A stretch of 14,800 bases of DNA from CAZUGA01 sp964619885 (GTDB lineage: Bacteria; Pseudomonadota; Gammaproteobacteria; Methylococcales; UBA1147), in contig CAZUGA010000064.1 in assembly GCA_964619885.1 (NCBI GenBank), forward strand, positions 1-14,800. Reading direction: 5' to 3'. The position numbers and the translations under genes were made by a program. Of the stretch, positions 1 to 7,491 are shown in pieces. The first letter of the stretch is position 1. Each line of letters opens with the position of its first letter. A model generated the notes under the pieces. It had not been told where the DNA came from and made no database searches. It saw only the letters and a program-made list of their open reading frames with translations.

Positions 1-31
1 CCAGGTGTTCACGTTCAACCAGAATCGCTGT

Positions 32-700
32 TCAGCTTCGCCGGAATATGCAACCGCCACGAGCAGCGAATCTATCCTTCTCTTGGTTAAGCAAGAGCCG
101 GGTAGCGCAGAACATAAAATGCAGCAGATGATATTGAGCAATCAGGCTTACGCGCAATCGATAAAAATAATCGCTGTAAAGGTGGTAATAAGCATCAAAA
201 GCTACCGTCTTGTGTTCCATTTCTTCTAAAAAATGCCACGCGTAGATATCCGCAAGTGGTCCGCGCATTTGCTTGATCATACCGCTTTCCCACATGAAGA
301 TGACCCACGGATGAGTCAGACTCTCAAAACCTTCGGCAAATGCCAGATTAAATTTTAGTCCTTTTTCAGAAAATCCAACATAATCTGACGCGACTCGCTT
401 TTCCAATAATTCCAAGCCCGGATAAGCACGTCTAGCTAGGTCATTGAACCGCTTGTGCTGTTTATAATGCGAGGCTTCCTGGCGGCTGAATTGTTGCATG
501 TCATGCAATAACTTTTCGTCTTTGATGACTTTTTGCCCCGCCAATGAATGCTGGACCAGATACGGTTCCAGATACGGTAAGATCATAGAGAGTCCCACCA
601 TAAAATAGGACATCTCCGGGTCACCAGGGATTATCTCCGGGTCAAATTCGTCCGTCTCGCCGAAGTCAAATTCTATATAGCGGACTGTTATATCCGACAT
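32..700 (-). CDS. Predicted metal-dependent hydrolase, PF10118 family (ferritin-like di-iron fold)
   Basis: The 222-residue product resembles the PF10118 'predicted metal-dependent hydrolase' family. Members are thought to have a helical, ferritin-like metal site; the substrate is unknown. Visible ligand motifs are E75-x2-H78-x3-H82, the acidic pair E123/E126, and E159-E160-x2-H163 followed by KTVAFD, a characteristic segment. A hydrophobic stretch near residues 183-205 could be membrane-associated. The ATG at 700 is preceded by a GGGG run about six bases upstream, a weak ribosome binding site. The C-terminus after about residue 205 is short and basic, and the protein looks shorter than family members as I recall them (roughly 260-300 residues). 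Another minus-strand frame is open to the window edge here, so a frameshift or sequencing error is possible. The gene lies after tatD across 154 nt containing hairpins, so it is probably a separate unit. Family call fairly sure; function unknown. Confidence 0.7.
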   Translation of the reverse strand: MSDITVRYIEFDFGETDEFDPEIIPGDPEMSYFMVGLSMILPYLEPYLVQHSLAGQKVIKDEKLLHDMQQFSRQEASHYKQHKRFNDLARRAYPGLELLEKRVASDYVGFSEKGLKFNLAFAEGFESLTHPWVIFMWESGMIKQMRGPLADIYAWHFLEEMEHKTVAFDAYYHLYSDYFYRLRVSLIAQYHLLHFMFCATRLLLNQEKDRFAARGGCIFRRS

Positions 701-766
701 TTTTACCCCGTTCTAAAATGATGTTGCATAAAGATAGAAAGCTTAAGATTAAAAGGCATTCTTCAC

Positions 767-792
767 AAAAATATTAATGCTGAATACAGCAT
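767..792 (-). terminator. Candidate rho-independent terminator downstream of tatD
   Basis: On the minus strand a perfect 6-bp stem (ATGCTG/CAGCAT, 777-792) with a TATT loop is followed by TAATATTTTT, a U-rich tail (767-776). It lies about 60 nt after the tatD stop and fits the end of the tmk-holB-pilZ-tatD transcript. The stem is short, and its 5' arm is shared with a longer competing hairpin at 787-816, so termination may be conditional. Confidence 0.45.
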
Positions 793-816
793 GGTCAAAT
801 AATCTAGACCATGTTG
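787..816. repeat. Inverted repeat (hairpin) overlapping the tatD terminator
   Basis: CATGGTC (790-796) and GACCATG (807-813) form a perfect 7-bp stem around a 10-nt loop. Two further pairs (787/816 and 788/815) lie beyond one imperfect position. In the minus-strand transcript this stem uses the same bases (787-792) that form the 5' arm of the terminator stem, so the two structures exclude each other. The half-sites superficially recall FadR sites, but the 10-nt spacing is wrong for FadR. Confidence 0.6.
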
Positions 817-840
817 AATAATCGATTATCAACGATTATT
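817..840. repeat. AT-rich hairpin just after tatD
   Basis: AATAATCG (817-824) and CGATTATT (833-840) form a perfect 8-bp stem with an 8-nt loop, 14 nt beyond the tatD stop. There is no U-run directly after it on the minus strand, so it is not a typical terminator. It could protect the mRNA 3' end. It abuts the 787-816 hairpin with no spacer. Confidence 0.55.
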
Positions 841-854
841 AGGCAGCGTAAGTC

Positions 855-1622
855 TTACCCGAACAATGCGTAATAATTCCGCGCGCTGGCATCGGAGACC
901 TTTGCCATACTTTGTCCACGAAGTTCGGCAACGTGCTCCGCAACATATCGTACATAGGTTGGGTAATTCGGTTTCCCACGGAACGGTACCGGAGCCAAAT
1001 ACGGTGAATCTGTTTCAATCAGGTAACGATCTTCTGGGATTTTCTGCGCGACCTCCTTAACCGATTGCGCATTTTTGAATGTGACGATTCCAGAGAATGA
1101 AATATGGAAATTCATGTCCATCGCCCTAACGGCCATGTCCCAATCTTCAGTGAAACAATGCAATACACCGCCCACTTCGCCTGCGTTTTCTTCTGCCAAA
1201 ATGGATAATGTATCTTCTTTGGCCTGGCGAGTATGGATGACCAGTGGTTTTTTCAACCGTTTAGCGACGCGAATGTGGTTTCTGAAGCGTTCGCGCTGCC
1301 ATTCTAAATCACCTTCACTGCGAAAATAGTCTAACCCGGTTTCGCCAATGCCAACGACGCGAGGATCTTGCGCCAATTCCGCGAGTTCGGCTTCGCTGGG
1401 GTCTTTACCCTCGGTAACATTTGGATGAACTCCGCAGGTTATCGATATATTAGAAAATCCCGCAACCAGATCACACATGCCAGGATAAGCTTCCAGATCG
1501 ATACTTATACACATCATATGCTCCAAGCCGGAACGTTCGGTTTCTTGGATAAATTGAGAAATATCCTGGTGGTATGGCGCCAGATCCAGGCAATCTATAT
1601 GGCAGTGGGAATCAACGAGCAT
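855..1622 (-). CDS. tatD: TatD-family metal-dependent DNase (YcfH-like)
   Basis: 255 residues, the full TatD family length. TatD proteins are TIM-barrel, two-metal hydrolases of the amidohydrolase superfamily with 3'-5' exonuclease activity on DNA. Family motifs are all present: H6-C-H8-I-D10 at the N-terminus, E94 in GIGETGLDYF, H130 in VIHTR, H155 in LHCF, and D205 in ETDSPYLAP. No signal peptide, so it should be cytosolic. The position after holB and pilZ matches the ycfH-type paralogue linked to holB in many gammaproteobacteria, rather than the tat-operon tatD. The ATG at 1622 is the natural start because MLVDSHCH is the usual N-terminus; the ribosome binding site is poor. A 7-bp hairpin lies about 17 nt upstream. 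The tatD name is used in the family sense. Confidence 0.93.
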   Translation of the reverse strand: MLVDSHCHIDCLDLAPYHQDISQFIQETERSGLEHMMCISIDLEAYPGMCDLVAGFSNISITCGVHPNVTEGKDPSEAELAELAQDPRVVGIGETGLDYFRSEGDLEWQRERFRNHIRVAKRLKKPLVIHTRQAKEDTLSILAEENAGEVGGVLHCFTEDWDMAVRAMDMNFHISFSGIVTFKNAQSVKEVAQKIPEDRYLIETDSPYLAPVPFRGKPNYPTYVRYVAEHVAELRGQSMAKVSDASARNYYALFG

Positions 1623-1639
1623 TTTTAGCCTATGGTTAG

Positions 1640-1660
1640 AATGACATAAATTCTGTCATT
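1640..1660. repeat. Inverted repeat in the pilZ-tatD gap
   Basis: AATGACA (1640-1646) and TGTCATT (1654-1660) form a perfect 7-bp stem with a 7-nt loop. It sits just upstream of the tatD start, close enough to affect translation initiation if it folds in the mRNA. The minus-strand side lacks a U-tail, so a terminator for pilZ is unlikely. A protein-binding palindrome is the alternative. Confidence 0.4.
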
Positions 1661-1759
1661 TTACCTTAGCCCATGCATTCAGGTATTTGTTTTATACGGG
1701 GTCAGGAATATTTTGGCCCTTAGTTTGAGGATTTTCTAAAAGCTTGGATCTTATTCCGA

Positions 1760-2116
1760 TTACATCGTATGGGTCGGTTTATCTAATTCCAATGCGCCAG
1801 CTAGATAATTTTCTATTTTATTACGCGCCATACCGGCATCCTGGTCACTGAATTGGACCCCTACTCCGGTTGCCCTATAACCTTCCGCGCCCGCAGGCGT
1901 GATCCATACAATATTACCGGCGACGGGTAATCGTTCGGTTTCTTCCATTAGGTTGAGCAGCATGAAAACTTCTTCACCGATTTCATACTGGCGACTGGTC
2001 GGTATAAACAACCCACCATTTGTTACAAATGGCATATAGGCCGCGTATAACGCATTTTTATCTTTAATGGTCAACGACAAAATGCCTTGCCGCTGGTTAG
2101 TATTTGCTTCCGCCAT
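1760..2116 (-). CDS. pilZ: Type IV pilus assembly protein PilZ
   Basis: 118 residues, the same length as I recall for Pseudomonas PilZ. The segments GILSLTIKDK, LYAAYMPFV, GGLFIPT, ERLPVAG, VWITPAGAEG, GVGVQF, ARNKIE and the C-terminal DKPTHTM match the founding PilZ protein closely. This founding member belongs to the PilZ-domain family but lacks the RxxxR and (D/N)xSxxG c-di-GMP binding motifs. None is visible here, so it is probably not a c-di-GMP receptor. In Pseudomonas and Xanthomonas it acts in the cytoplasm in type IV pilus biogenesis, interacting with the PilB ATPase and FimX-type proteins. The gene follows holB by 32 nt, the conserved holB-pilZ-tatD order, and has no clear Shine-Dalgarno sequence. 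It implies that the organism encodes type IV pili elsewhere. Confidence 0.95.
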   Translation of the reverse strand: MAEANTNQRQGILSLTIKDKNALYAAYMPFVTNGGLFIPTSRQYEIGEEVFMLLNLMEETERLPVAGNIVWITPAGAEGYRATGVGVQFSDQDAGMARNKIENYLAGALELDKPTHTM

Positions 2117-2148
2117 ATCAGTTAAGCCCGATTCGTTTTAGATAAACC

Positions 2149-3138
2149 TTAAGGTTCTCTGTTTAGTGATTGCCACTCGATTAAAATTTCTTCCAATAAC
2201 ATCTGCGGATTTACCTGCGTATCTAACAGAGCCTTTGCCCGTAATAGCAGATCGAAGAAGCCGAACAACTGGGTTAAGTTTAGCCTCTGCGCTTGGGCTT
2301 GCAAGCTTTCGCGTAAATCAGGGTTATTCAGTCTAAGCGTTTGTGGGTGATTATGCAGTCTTATAATATCGATCGTCCAGGTACTAATCCAGGTTAAGAT
2401 TAATGGTAATGAAATTTCGAGCCACTGTTGGGTCACACTAACTAGATCTGAAGAGTTGTCAGCGATGCTCATCCATGTATTAAACGTGGGTTTACGCTTT
2501 TCCATAAAATCGCCTTTTATCAATGCGAGCGCCGCTAATGGAGATCCGTTGTTCAGCGACAGCAATACTTCAGCTTTGTTGGGTTCGACGAGTTCAGATA
2601 ACCACGATACTGCTATGCCAAAGTCGGGCCGTGGTAAAACCATCTGCTGGCATCGGCTTAGGATCGTTGCCGGAAGCATTGATGGGCAATCAGAAAGCAG
2701 AATCAGCAAGGTTTGGGGATTAGGTTCTTCCAACGTTTTCAGCAAGGCATTTACGGCGTTGCTATTCATTTTGTGGGCCGGTCGAATTAGGAAAACTCGA
2801 TACCCGCCATATTGTGGGCTCAATGACAACTTATGTCTTAATTCACGAATTCGATCTATGGTAATTGGTTTGTCGGCTTGGTCCGGTTCCAATACGCCAA
2901 AATCAGGGTGGGTACCGGCGCTAAACAAAAGGCAACTCTTACAATTGCCGCAAGCTTTGCGGTCGGGCAACGGAGCGGTGCAAAGCAACGTTTGAACAAA
3001 GTAAAACGCAAGCCGTGTTTTACCGATCCCGCTGAGCCCGGAAAATAACATAGCATGCGGCATACGGTCCATATCCAGCCATTCTGTTAGTTGTCTCCAA
3101 TTTTGGTTTTGCCAAGGATACAAATCAAAAGGTTGCAT
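2149..3138 (-). CDS. holB: DNA polymerase III subunit delta'
   Basis: 329 residues, normal length. Delta' is the stator of the clamp-loader complex, which loads the beta clamp on primed DNA. The N-terminal AAA+ module shows the P-loop-like GLSGIGKT (34-41), a four-cysteine zinc module (C53, then C63-x2-C66-x2-C69), LLKTLEEP (about 132-139) and the sensor/arginine-finger SRC motif at 161-163. The Walker B region (FLIRPAHKMN) lacks the classical acidic pair, as expected for a non-ATPase delta' subunit. The C-terminal part is the poorly conserved helical collar domain. The ATG at 3138 follows tmk by 11 nt with no obvious Shine-Dalgarno sequence, so translation is probably coupled to tmk. Confidence 0.95.
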   Translation of the reverse strand: MQPFDLYPWQNQNWRQLTEWLDMDRMPHAMLFSGLSGIGKTRLAFYFVQTLLCTAPLPDRKACGNCKSCLLFSAGTHPDFGVLEPDQADKPITIDRIRELRHKLSLSPQYGGYRVFLIRPAHKMNSNAVNALLKTLEEPNPQTLLILLSDCPSMLPATILSRCQQMVLPRPDFGIAVSWLSELVEPNKAEVLLSLNNGSPLAALALIKGDFMEKRKPTFNTWMSIADNSSDLVSVTQQWLEISLPLILTWISTWTIDIIRLHNHPQTLRLNNPDLRESLQAQAQRLNLTQLFGFFDLLLRAKALLDTQVNPQMLLEEILIEWQSLNREP

Positions 3139-3149
3139 GCTGACAATGT

Positions 3150-3776
3150 TTAATTTTCGAAGAATTGATCTAAATGTCCAGCAATTTCGGATTGAACCGA
3201 AACAAGGGATTGGCTCGCGTCAATACACTTAATCCGTTTTGGAAATTGTTCTGACAGTTCAATGTAACGATTCCGCACGCGATTAAAAAAATCACGCTGT
3301 TCGAGCTCAAATCGATCGAGTACGCCGCGACGGCCGGCTCTTTCCAGACCGACGTTGATGGGTGCATCCAACAAAAGCGTTAAATCCGGCACGTAACCTC
3401 GTTGTACCCATTTTTCCAGATATTCAATCTTGTTGTCGCGTATTCCGCGACCGCCGCCCTGGTAGGCATAACTGGCATCGGTAAATCGATCGCACACCAC
3501 CCATTTACCCGAATTAATTGCAGGCCGAATCAATTGTTTCAAATGTTGCGCGCGAGCGGCAAAAATCAACAATAATTCCACCTCTTCGGTAATCGATTCT
3601 TGATTGACATCCAACAATAACGCTCGAATCCTTTCCCCCAATTCGGTACCCCCGGGTTCACGCGTGGTGATGACCGCGCAGCCTCTTCGTGTTAGATATT
3701 CCTTGATGTAATCTACGTTACTCGATTTGCCAACACCTTCACCACCCTCAAGTGTTATAAATTTACCAAGTCCCAC
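3150..3776 (-). CDS. tmk: Thymidylate kinase (dTMP kinase)
   Basis: 208 residues. Phosphorylates dTMP to dTDP with ATP in the dTTP pathway. Visible motifs are the P-loop GGEGVGKSS (11-19), the substrate loop TREPGGTELGE (38-48), the D96-R97 pair in VVCDRFTDAS, the YQGGGRG segment (105-111) and an arginine-rich LID (RAGRRGVLDRFE), typical of the bacterial enzyme. The start codon is GTG (3774-3776), whose G is the last base of the mltG TAG stop, so the genes overlap by one nucleotide (TAGTG). No in-frame ATG lies before the P-loop, and the distance to FITLEGG is normal, so GTG is the likely true start. A weak GGAA lies upstream, suggesting translational coupling to mltG. Confidence 0.96.
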   Translation of the reverse strand: MGLGKFITLEGGEGVGKSSNVDYIKEYLTRRGCAVITTREPGGTELGERIRALLLDVNQESITEEVELLLIFAARAQHLKQLIRPAINSGKWVVCDRFTDASYAYQGGGRGIRDNKIEYLEKWVQRGYVPDLTLLLDAPINVGLERAGRRGVLDRFELEQRDFFNRVRNRYIELSEQFPKRIKCIDASQSLVSVQSEIAGHLDQFFEN

Positions 3777-4777
3777 TAGTGTTTCCGTTTGCGCTGGTAC
3801 TTATTGACCGCCCTATTGTGTGCCTTTAGAGTAGCCGAAAATATATGCCCACCATTGCCGTTTGCAACAAAATATAAACTATCTCCCTTTTTTGGGTGTA
3901 ATACCGCATTGATCGCGGCGCTGCCGGGCGCTGCTATCGGTGTTGGTGGAAGACCGGCGTGCACGTATGTATTATACGGTGTGTCACTAAGCAAATCCTT
4001 AGACCTAATATCCCCATCAAAGTCCTCCGCCATGCCATAGATTACCGTTGGGTCAGTTTGTAGAAGCATTCCTTTTTGCAGTCTACGCACGAATACTCCA
4101 GCGACTTCCGATCGTTCATCGGCGCGGCCGGTTTCCTTCTCAACGATTGAGGCTAATATCAGTGCTTCATAAGGCGTTCTAAGCGGTAAGTCATTGGCTT
4201 TATTCTCCCATTCCTTTTCCAGAATACGGTTCATCTTTTTAAGTGCGCGTTCCAGAAAATCAATGTCGGTCGTTCCATTGATAAGGTAGTAGGTATCTGG
4301 GAAAAAACGCCCTTCAGGATGTTCTCCGGGGTAACCTAGCGCCCGCATGATTGATGAGTGATCTTTAGCACAAAGTGTGTCAACAATCGCACGGTTACTA
4401 CATACGGCTCTCAAAATCTGTTTAAAAGTCCAACCTTCTACCAGTATTAAGCTATGTTGCTGCACCCGTCCCTGTACAATAATGTCTAGTAATTCATTGC
4501 CGGTCGCACCGGGTTGCACTATATATTCACCTACTTTTAAACTATTGGATTCTCCACGTATGATGGCCAAAAGTTTAAACCATATTGGCGTCTTTAAGAT
4601 TTTAGTCTCGGTTAATCGCTGCGCGACACGATTGAGTGAATCTCCGGATTTTATGGTAAATCTTGTCGCTGATTCGATCGGCAATGGATTCTCGACCATA
4701 TTCTTGTATTCCATCCAAATCCAAGCGAAAGAGAAACTCAGCAATAATAAAACTATTCCTATAAATCTATTCATCAT
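3776..4777 (-). CDS. mltG: Endolytic murein transglycosylase MltG (YceG)
   Basis: 333 residues, close to E. coli MltG (about 340). A membrane-anchored lytic transglycosylase that cleaves nascent glycan strands and sets peptidoglycan chain length. A short cytoplasmic N-terminus and one transmembrane segment (about residues 5-24) are followed by a LysM-like region (TIKSGDSLNRVAQRL, 41-55) and the YceG catalytic domain. ILASIVEKETG (207-217) carries the family's catalytic glutamate. LLQTDPTVIYGM (238-249), DTPYNTY, GLPPTPI and the distal LYFVANGNGGHIFS are hallmark segments. It has two adjacent ATGs (4777 and 4774) with no clear Shine-Dalgarno sequence. It begins 12 nt after pabC and shares one base with tmk, the conserved pabC-mltG-tmk-holB order. 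Confidence 0.96.
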   Translation of the reverse strand: MMNRFIGIVLLLLSFSFAWIWMEYKNMVENPLPIESATRFTIKSGDSLNRVAQRLTETKILKTPIWFKLLAIIRGESNSLKVGEYIVQPGATGNELLDIIVQGRVQQHSLILVEGWTFKQILRAVCSNRAIVDTLCAKDHSSIMRALGYPGEHPEGRFFPDTYYLINGTTDIDFLERALKKMNRILEKEWENKANDLPLRTPYEALILASIVEKETGRADERSEVAGVFVRRLQKGMLLQTDPTVIYGMAEDFDGDIRSKDLLSDTPYNTYVHAGLPPTPIAAPGSAAINAVLHPKKGDSLYFVANGNGGHIFSATLKAHNRAVNKYQRKRKH

Positions 4778-4789
4778 AATCGGTCGTAG

Positions 4790-5602
4790 CTAGAATTTTT
4801 CCTGATCTATCCATCGCTTAATTTCCCGCGTAACCGATCCAATCGCGAAACTTTGATTTTCAAGTTGCGTTACCGGCCATATGCCAATAATGCTGTTAGT
4901 CAAAAAGAGCTCATCCGAACGCGCGACGTCGTCCAATGTCAATTGTACGCACTCGACTTCAATATTATGCCGGCAAACGAGATCCATAACGACAGATCGC
5001 ATAATACCTTCAACGCCGCATTGATCAATAATTGGGGTATACAGCTGTCCATCTTTTACACAAAATAGATTGCTCATGGTGCCTTCAACAACATTATTTG
5101 AGGTGTCGAGTAATAATCCCTCTTTAATATCGCTGTCACCCCACTCGGCGCGCGCAAGAACTTGTTCAAGCCGATTTAAATGTTTAATACCTGCTAGAAA
5201 TGGATTTTGACCCAACCGAGTTTGGCAAATTCGTACGCTTATTCCCCGGGTAAATAAATCACCAGGGCACTCGGGGAGCGGATGGGTACTAATAATTCTA
5301 GTTGTATTCGAATCATCGGATGGCAGATAGCCGCGGCCACCAACACCACGAGTAACGATTATTTTTTGAACTGCGTTTTGCGTTAAAGAACTGACGCTAC
5401 GAATTTCATCGCGCAATTTCTGATGGTCTGGAGGGGCAATCGCCAAGCGTTGGCACCCAAGAAAAAGACGGTTTAGATGTTTTTCCAGATAAACGGGAGT
5501 ACCGTTATTAATAAGAATTGTTTCGAATAAGCCGTCACCATATTGCAAACCCCTATCACGGTAATCGATTGACGTTTGTTCAATTCCGTTGATAAGAACC
5601 AT
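4790..5602 (-). CDS. pabC: Aminodeoxychorismate lyase
   Basis: 270 residues from the ATG at 5602. A fold-type IV PLP enzyme that converts 4-amino-4-deoxychorismate to p-aminobenzoate and pyruvate in folate synthesis. Characteristic segments are the N-terminal MVLINGIEQ, DRGLQYGDGLFET, the PLP-binding lysine in GIKHLNRLEQVLAR (Lys140 from this start), and the SNLFCV and LTNSIIGIWPV segments. A TTG two codons upstream (5608) extends the frame, but the ATG aligns with the usual M-x-LING start and is preferred. The closest look-alike is branched-chain or D-amino acid aminotransferase; KHLNRLEQ and the neighbours mltG and tmk favour PabC. It is separated from fabF by 279 nt and may have its own promoter (5733-5761). 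Confidence 0.94.
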   Translation of the reverse strand: MVLINGIEQTSIDYRDRGLQYGDGLFETILINNGTPVYLEKHLNRLFLGCQRLAIAPPDHQKLRDEIRSVSSLTQNAVQKIIVTRGVGGRGYLPSDDSNTTRIISTHPLPECPGDLFTRGISVRICQTRLGQNPFLAGIKHLNRLEQVLARAEWGDSDIKEGLLLDTSNNVVEGTMSNLFCVKDGQLYTPIIDQCGVEGIMRSVVMDLVCRHNIEVECVQLTLDDVARSDELFLTNSIIGIWPVTQLENQSFAIGSVTREIKRWIDQEKF

Positions 5603-5732
5603 TTTCAACTTCGAAATTGCAATTCGGAAATGGAGGAACTGTATGCGTGTCTGATTGGTAGAAAGAGTAGCTATTTAAGTTAGCGTAAAACACAAGCCCT
5701 GTTGAAAATCTCCGCTTCGCATGTGTCGTACC

Positions 5733-5761
5733 ATTAAACGATCTATATTCATCCAAAGCAA
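5733..5761 (-). promoter_or_regulatory. Candidate sigma70 promoter for pabC-mltG-tmk
   Basis: Minus-strand TTGCTT (5756-5761), a 17-nt spacer and TTTAAT (5733-5738), a 5/6 match to the -10 consensus. Transcription would begin near 5725, leaving a leader of about 120 nt before pabC. It lies in the longest gene-free stretch (5603-5881), where I see no gene, no convincing fabF terminator and no strong repeat. The -35 box is weak. Confidence 0.3.
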
Positions 5762-5881
5762 AGTTTGGACATTCTACAATTATTATTAAATCTCGTGACC
5801 CAAGCCAAAAACCTAATCTGCTATTAACATTGTTTCGTTAAACTGGATCTCTCGGTCTCACGCAAAAACTAGCGTAGATTT

Positions 5882-7126
5882 TTAGGCGTAGCTTTTAACT
5901 ATTAACGTGCCGTTAGTGCCTCCAAACCCAAATGAATTGGACATGGCAACCTTAATCCCCATTTCGCGTGCATTGTTTGGCACATAATCGAGATCACATT
6001 GCGGATCCGGTGTTTCATAGTTAATCGTGGGCGGAGCGATTTGATCGCGGATTGCCAATAAACTGAAGACCGCTTCGATTCCCCCGGCAGCGCCTAGCAT
6101 ATGACCGATCATCGACTTGGTAGAACTGACTGCAACTTTGTAAGCGTGTTCCCCCAATGCTGATTTAAGCGCCTGTGTTTCGGCAAGATCTCCTGCTGGT
6201 GTCGAGGTTCCGTGAGCATTAATATAATCGATGTCCTCTGGATTTAAATTTGCATCACGTAACGCGCTTGTCATACATCGCGCAGCACCTTCTCCATTTT
6301 CTGATGGTTGCGTCATATGGTATGCGTCAGCACTCATACCGTAGCCGACAATTTCGCCGTAAATATTCGCACCTCTTCGTTTAGCATGCTCCAACTCTTC
6401 CAATAACAATACGCCCGCACCGTCGCTCAAAACAAATCCATCGCGGTTCAAGTCCCACGGTCGACTTGCTGCCTGCGGGTCATCATTACGCCGGGATAGG
6501 GCTTTAGCAGAAGCAAACCCGCCGACAGCCGTTGGCGAAGTCGCTGCCATCTCGGCGCCACCCGCGATCATTACGTCAGCATCACCGTATTGAATAATCC
6601 TCGCGGCCTCTCCTATATTGTGGGTTCCCGTCGTACAGGCCGTTACGATCGCGAAATTTGGACCCTTGAACCCATACTTGATCGACAGATTACCCGAAAT
6701 CATATTAATGATATTGCCAGGTACAAAAAACGGAGAAATTCTGCGTGGACCTGATGTCAGATAAGTCTCGTGTCCATTACCTATCCCGGTAATTCCACCA
6801 ATGCCTGAACCAATTGCCACTCCGATACGATCGGCATTTGTGGCGTTAACCTCCAGTCCGGAATCTTCAAATGCCTGACAACCTGCAGCCATTCCATAGT
6901 GGATAAATCCATCCATCCGTTTAGCGTCTTTCAGCGGTATATATTCGCTAACGTCGAAATCTCTGATTTGTCCGCCAAAACGCGTGGAATAATTGGAAAC
7001 ATCAAAGGCATCAAGCGGGCCGATTCCGCTCTTACCCGTCAAAATGTTTTGCCACGTTTCGACAACGGTTAAACCAACAGGCGAAATTGCACCTAGGCCC
7101 GTAACGACCACACGTCTTCTACTCAA
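5882..7126 (-). CDS. fabF: 3-oxoacyl-[acyl-carrier-protein] synthase II (KAS II)
   Basis: 414 residues, full length. A condensing enzyme that extends acyl-ACP with malonyl-ACP; FabF also acts on long unsaturated chains in E. coli. The Cys-His-His triad is visible: C164 in VTACTTGTHNIGEA, H305 in INAHGTSTPAGD and H342 in SMIGHMLGAAGG, with K337 of STKS. The C-terminal SFGFGGTNGTLIV glycine-rich loop is intact. The start codon is TTG (7124-7126): MSRRRVVVTGLG aligns with the standard FabF N-terminus, and AAGG sits 7 nt upstream, so a TTG start is well supported. It follows acpP by 89 nt, the conserved acpP-fabF pair. That gap holds only a small GC-rich 4-bp hairpin (ACCG/CGGT), too weak to call an attenuator. 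Confidence 0.97.
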   Translation of the reverse strand: MSRRRVVVTGLGAISPVGLTVVETWQNILTGKSGIGPLDAFDVSNYSTRFGGQIRDFDVSEYIPLKDAKRMDGFIHYGMAAGCQAFEDSGLEVNATNADRIGVAIGSGIGGITGIGNGHETYLTSGPRRISPFFVPGNIINMISGNLSIKYGFKGPNFAIVTACTTGTHNIGEAARIIQYGDADVMIAGGAEMAATSPTAVGGFASAKALSRRNDDPQAASRPWDLNRDGFVLSDGAGVLLLEELEHAKRRGANIYGEIVGYGMSADAYHMTQPSENGEGAARCMTSALRDANLNPEDIDYINAHGTSTPAGDLAETQALKSALGEHAYKVAVSSTKSMIGHMLGAAGGIEAVFSLLAIRDQIAPPTINYETPDPQCDLDYVPNNAREMGIKVAMSNSFGFGGTNGTLIVKSYA

Positions 7127-7215
7127 AACTTTACCTTGAAGATTGAAACAATAGATTCAAATGTGTCAGGAAAACATCGATCCAAGAAATACCGCCTCGG
7201 TTGTAAAAGCGATAA

Positions 7216-7446
7216 TCAAAGGTGGTTCTTGACGTAATCAATAGCCTGTTGAACGGTGGTGATCTTTTCCGCTTCTTCATCCGGAATTTCACATTCAAAT
7301 TCTTCTTCTAAAGCCATCACCAGTTCAACCGTGTCTAGCGAGTCAGCGCCCAAATCATCAACAAACGATGCTTCATTGGAAACTTCATCTTTAACACCAA
7401 GCTGCTCTGCAACAATCTTTTTTACACGTTCCTCAACGTCACTCAT
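7216..7446 (-). CDS. acpP: Acyl carrier protein
   Basis: 76 residues, highly acidic. Carries growing acyl chains on a 4'-phosphopantetheine attached to Ser36 in DDLGADSLDTVELVMALEEEF, the classic ACP signature. The helix II-III region (IPDEEAEKITTVQQAIDY) is nearly the same as in E. coli AcpP. The frame extends five codons upstream to a TTG, but that part contains the ribosome binding site (GAGGA, 7455-7459, eight bases from the ATG). The ATG at 7446, giving MSDVEERVKKIV, is the correct start. It lies between fabG (233 nt upstream) and fabF. A promoter candidate at 7492-7519 with an A/T tract upstream agrees with the usual high, partly independent expression of acpP. Confidence 0.98.
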   Translation of the reverse strand: MSDVEERVKKIVAEQLGVKDEVSNEASFVDDLGADSLDTVELVMALEEEFECEIPDEEAEKITTVQQAIDYVKNHL

Positions 7447-7454
7447 AGTATTAT

Positions 7455-7459
7455 TCCTC
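7455..7459 (-). promoter_or_regulatory. Ribosome binding site of acpP
   Basis: Minus-strand GAGGA, eight bases before the ATG at 7446. It decides the start: the upstream TTG at 7461 falls within the same stretch and is not used. Confidence 0.8.
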
Positions 7460-7491
7460 AAAATTCAATTACGCTACGAAATGCCGGGGCA

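Noticed and set aside
790..813. TGGTC/GACCA half-sites resembling a FadR operator near fatty acid genes
   Set aside because: FadR sites have the half-sites one base apart; here they are 10 nt apart and downstream of tatD, far from the fab genes.
1690..1715. GGGGTCAGGAATATTTT-like string resembling REP-type repeats
   Set aside because: Only one copy is seen and it has no matching inverted arm.
2456..2995. Plus-strand 179-codon open frame opposite holB
   Set aside because: It lies wholly inside a well-supported gene, has no recognisable domain and no ribosome binding site; an antisense shadow.
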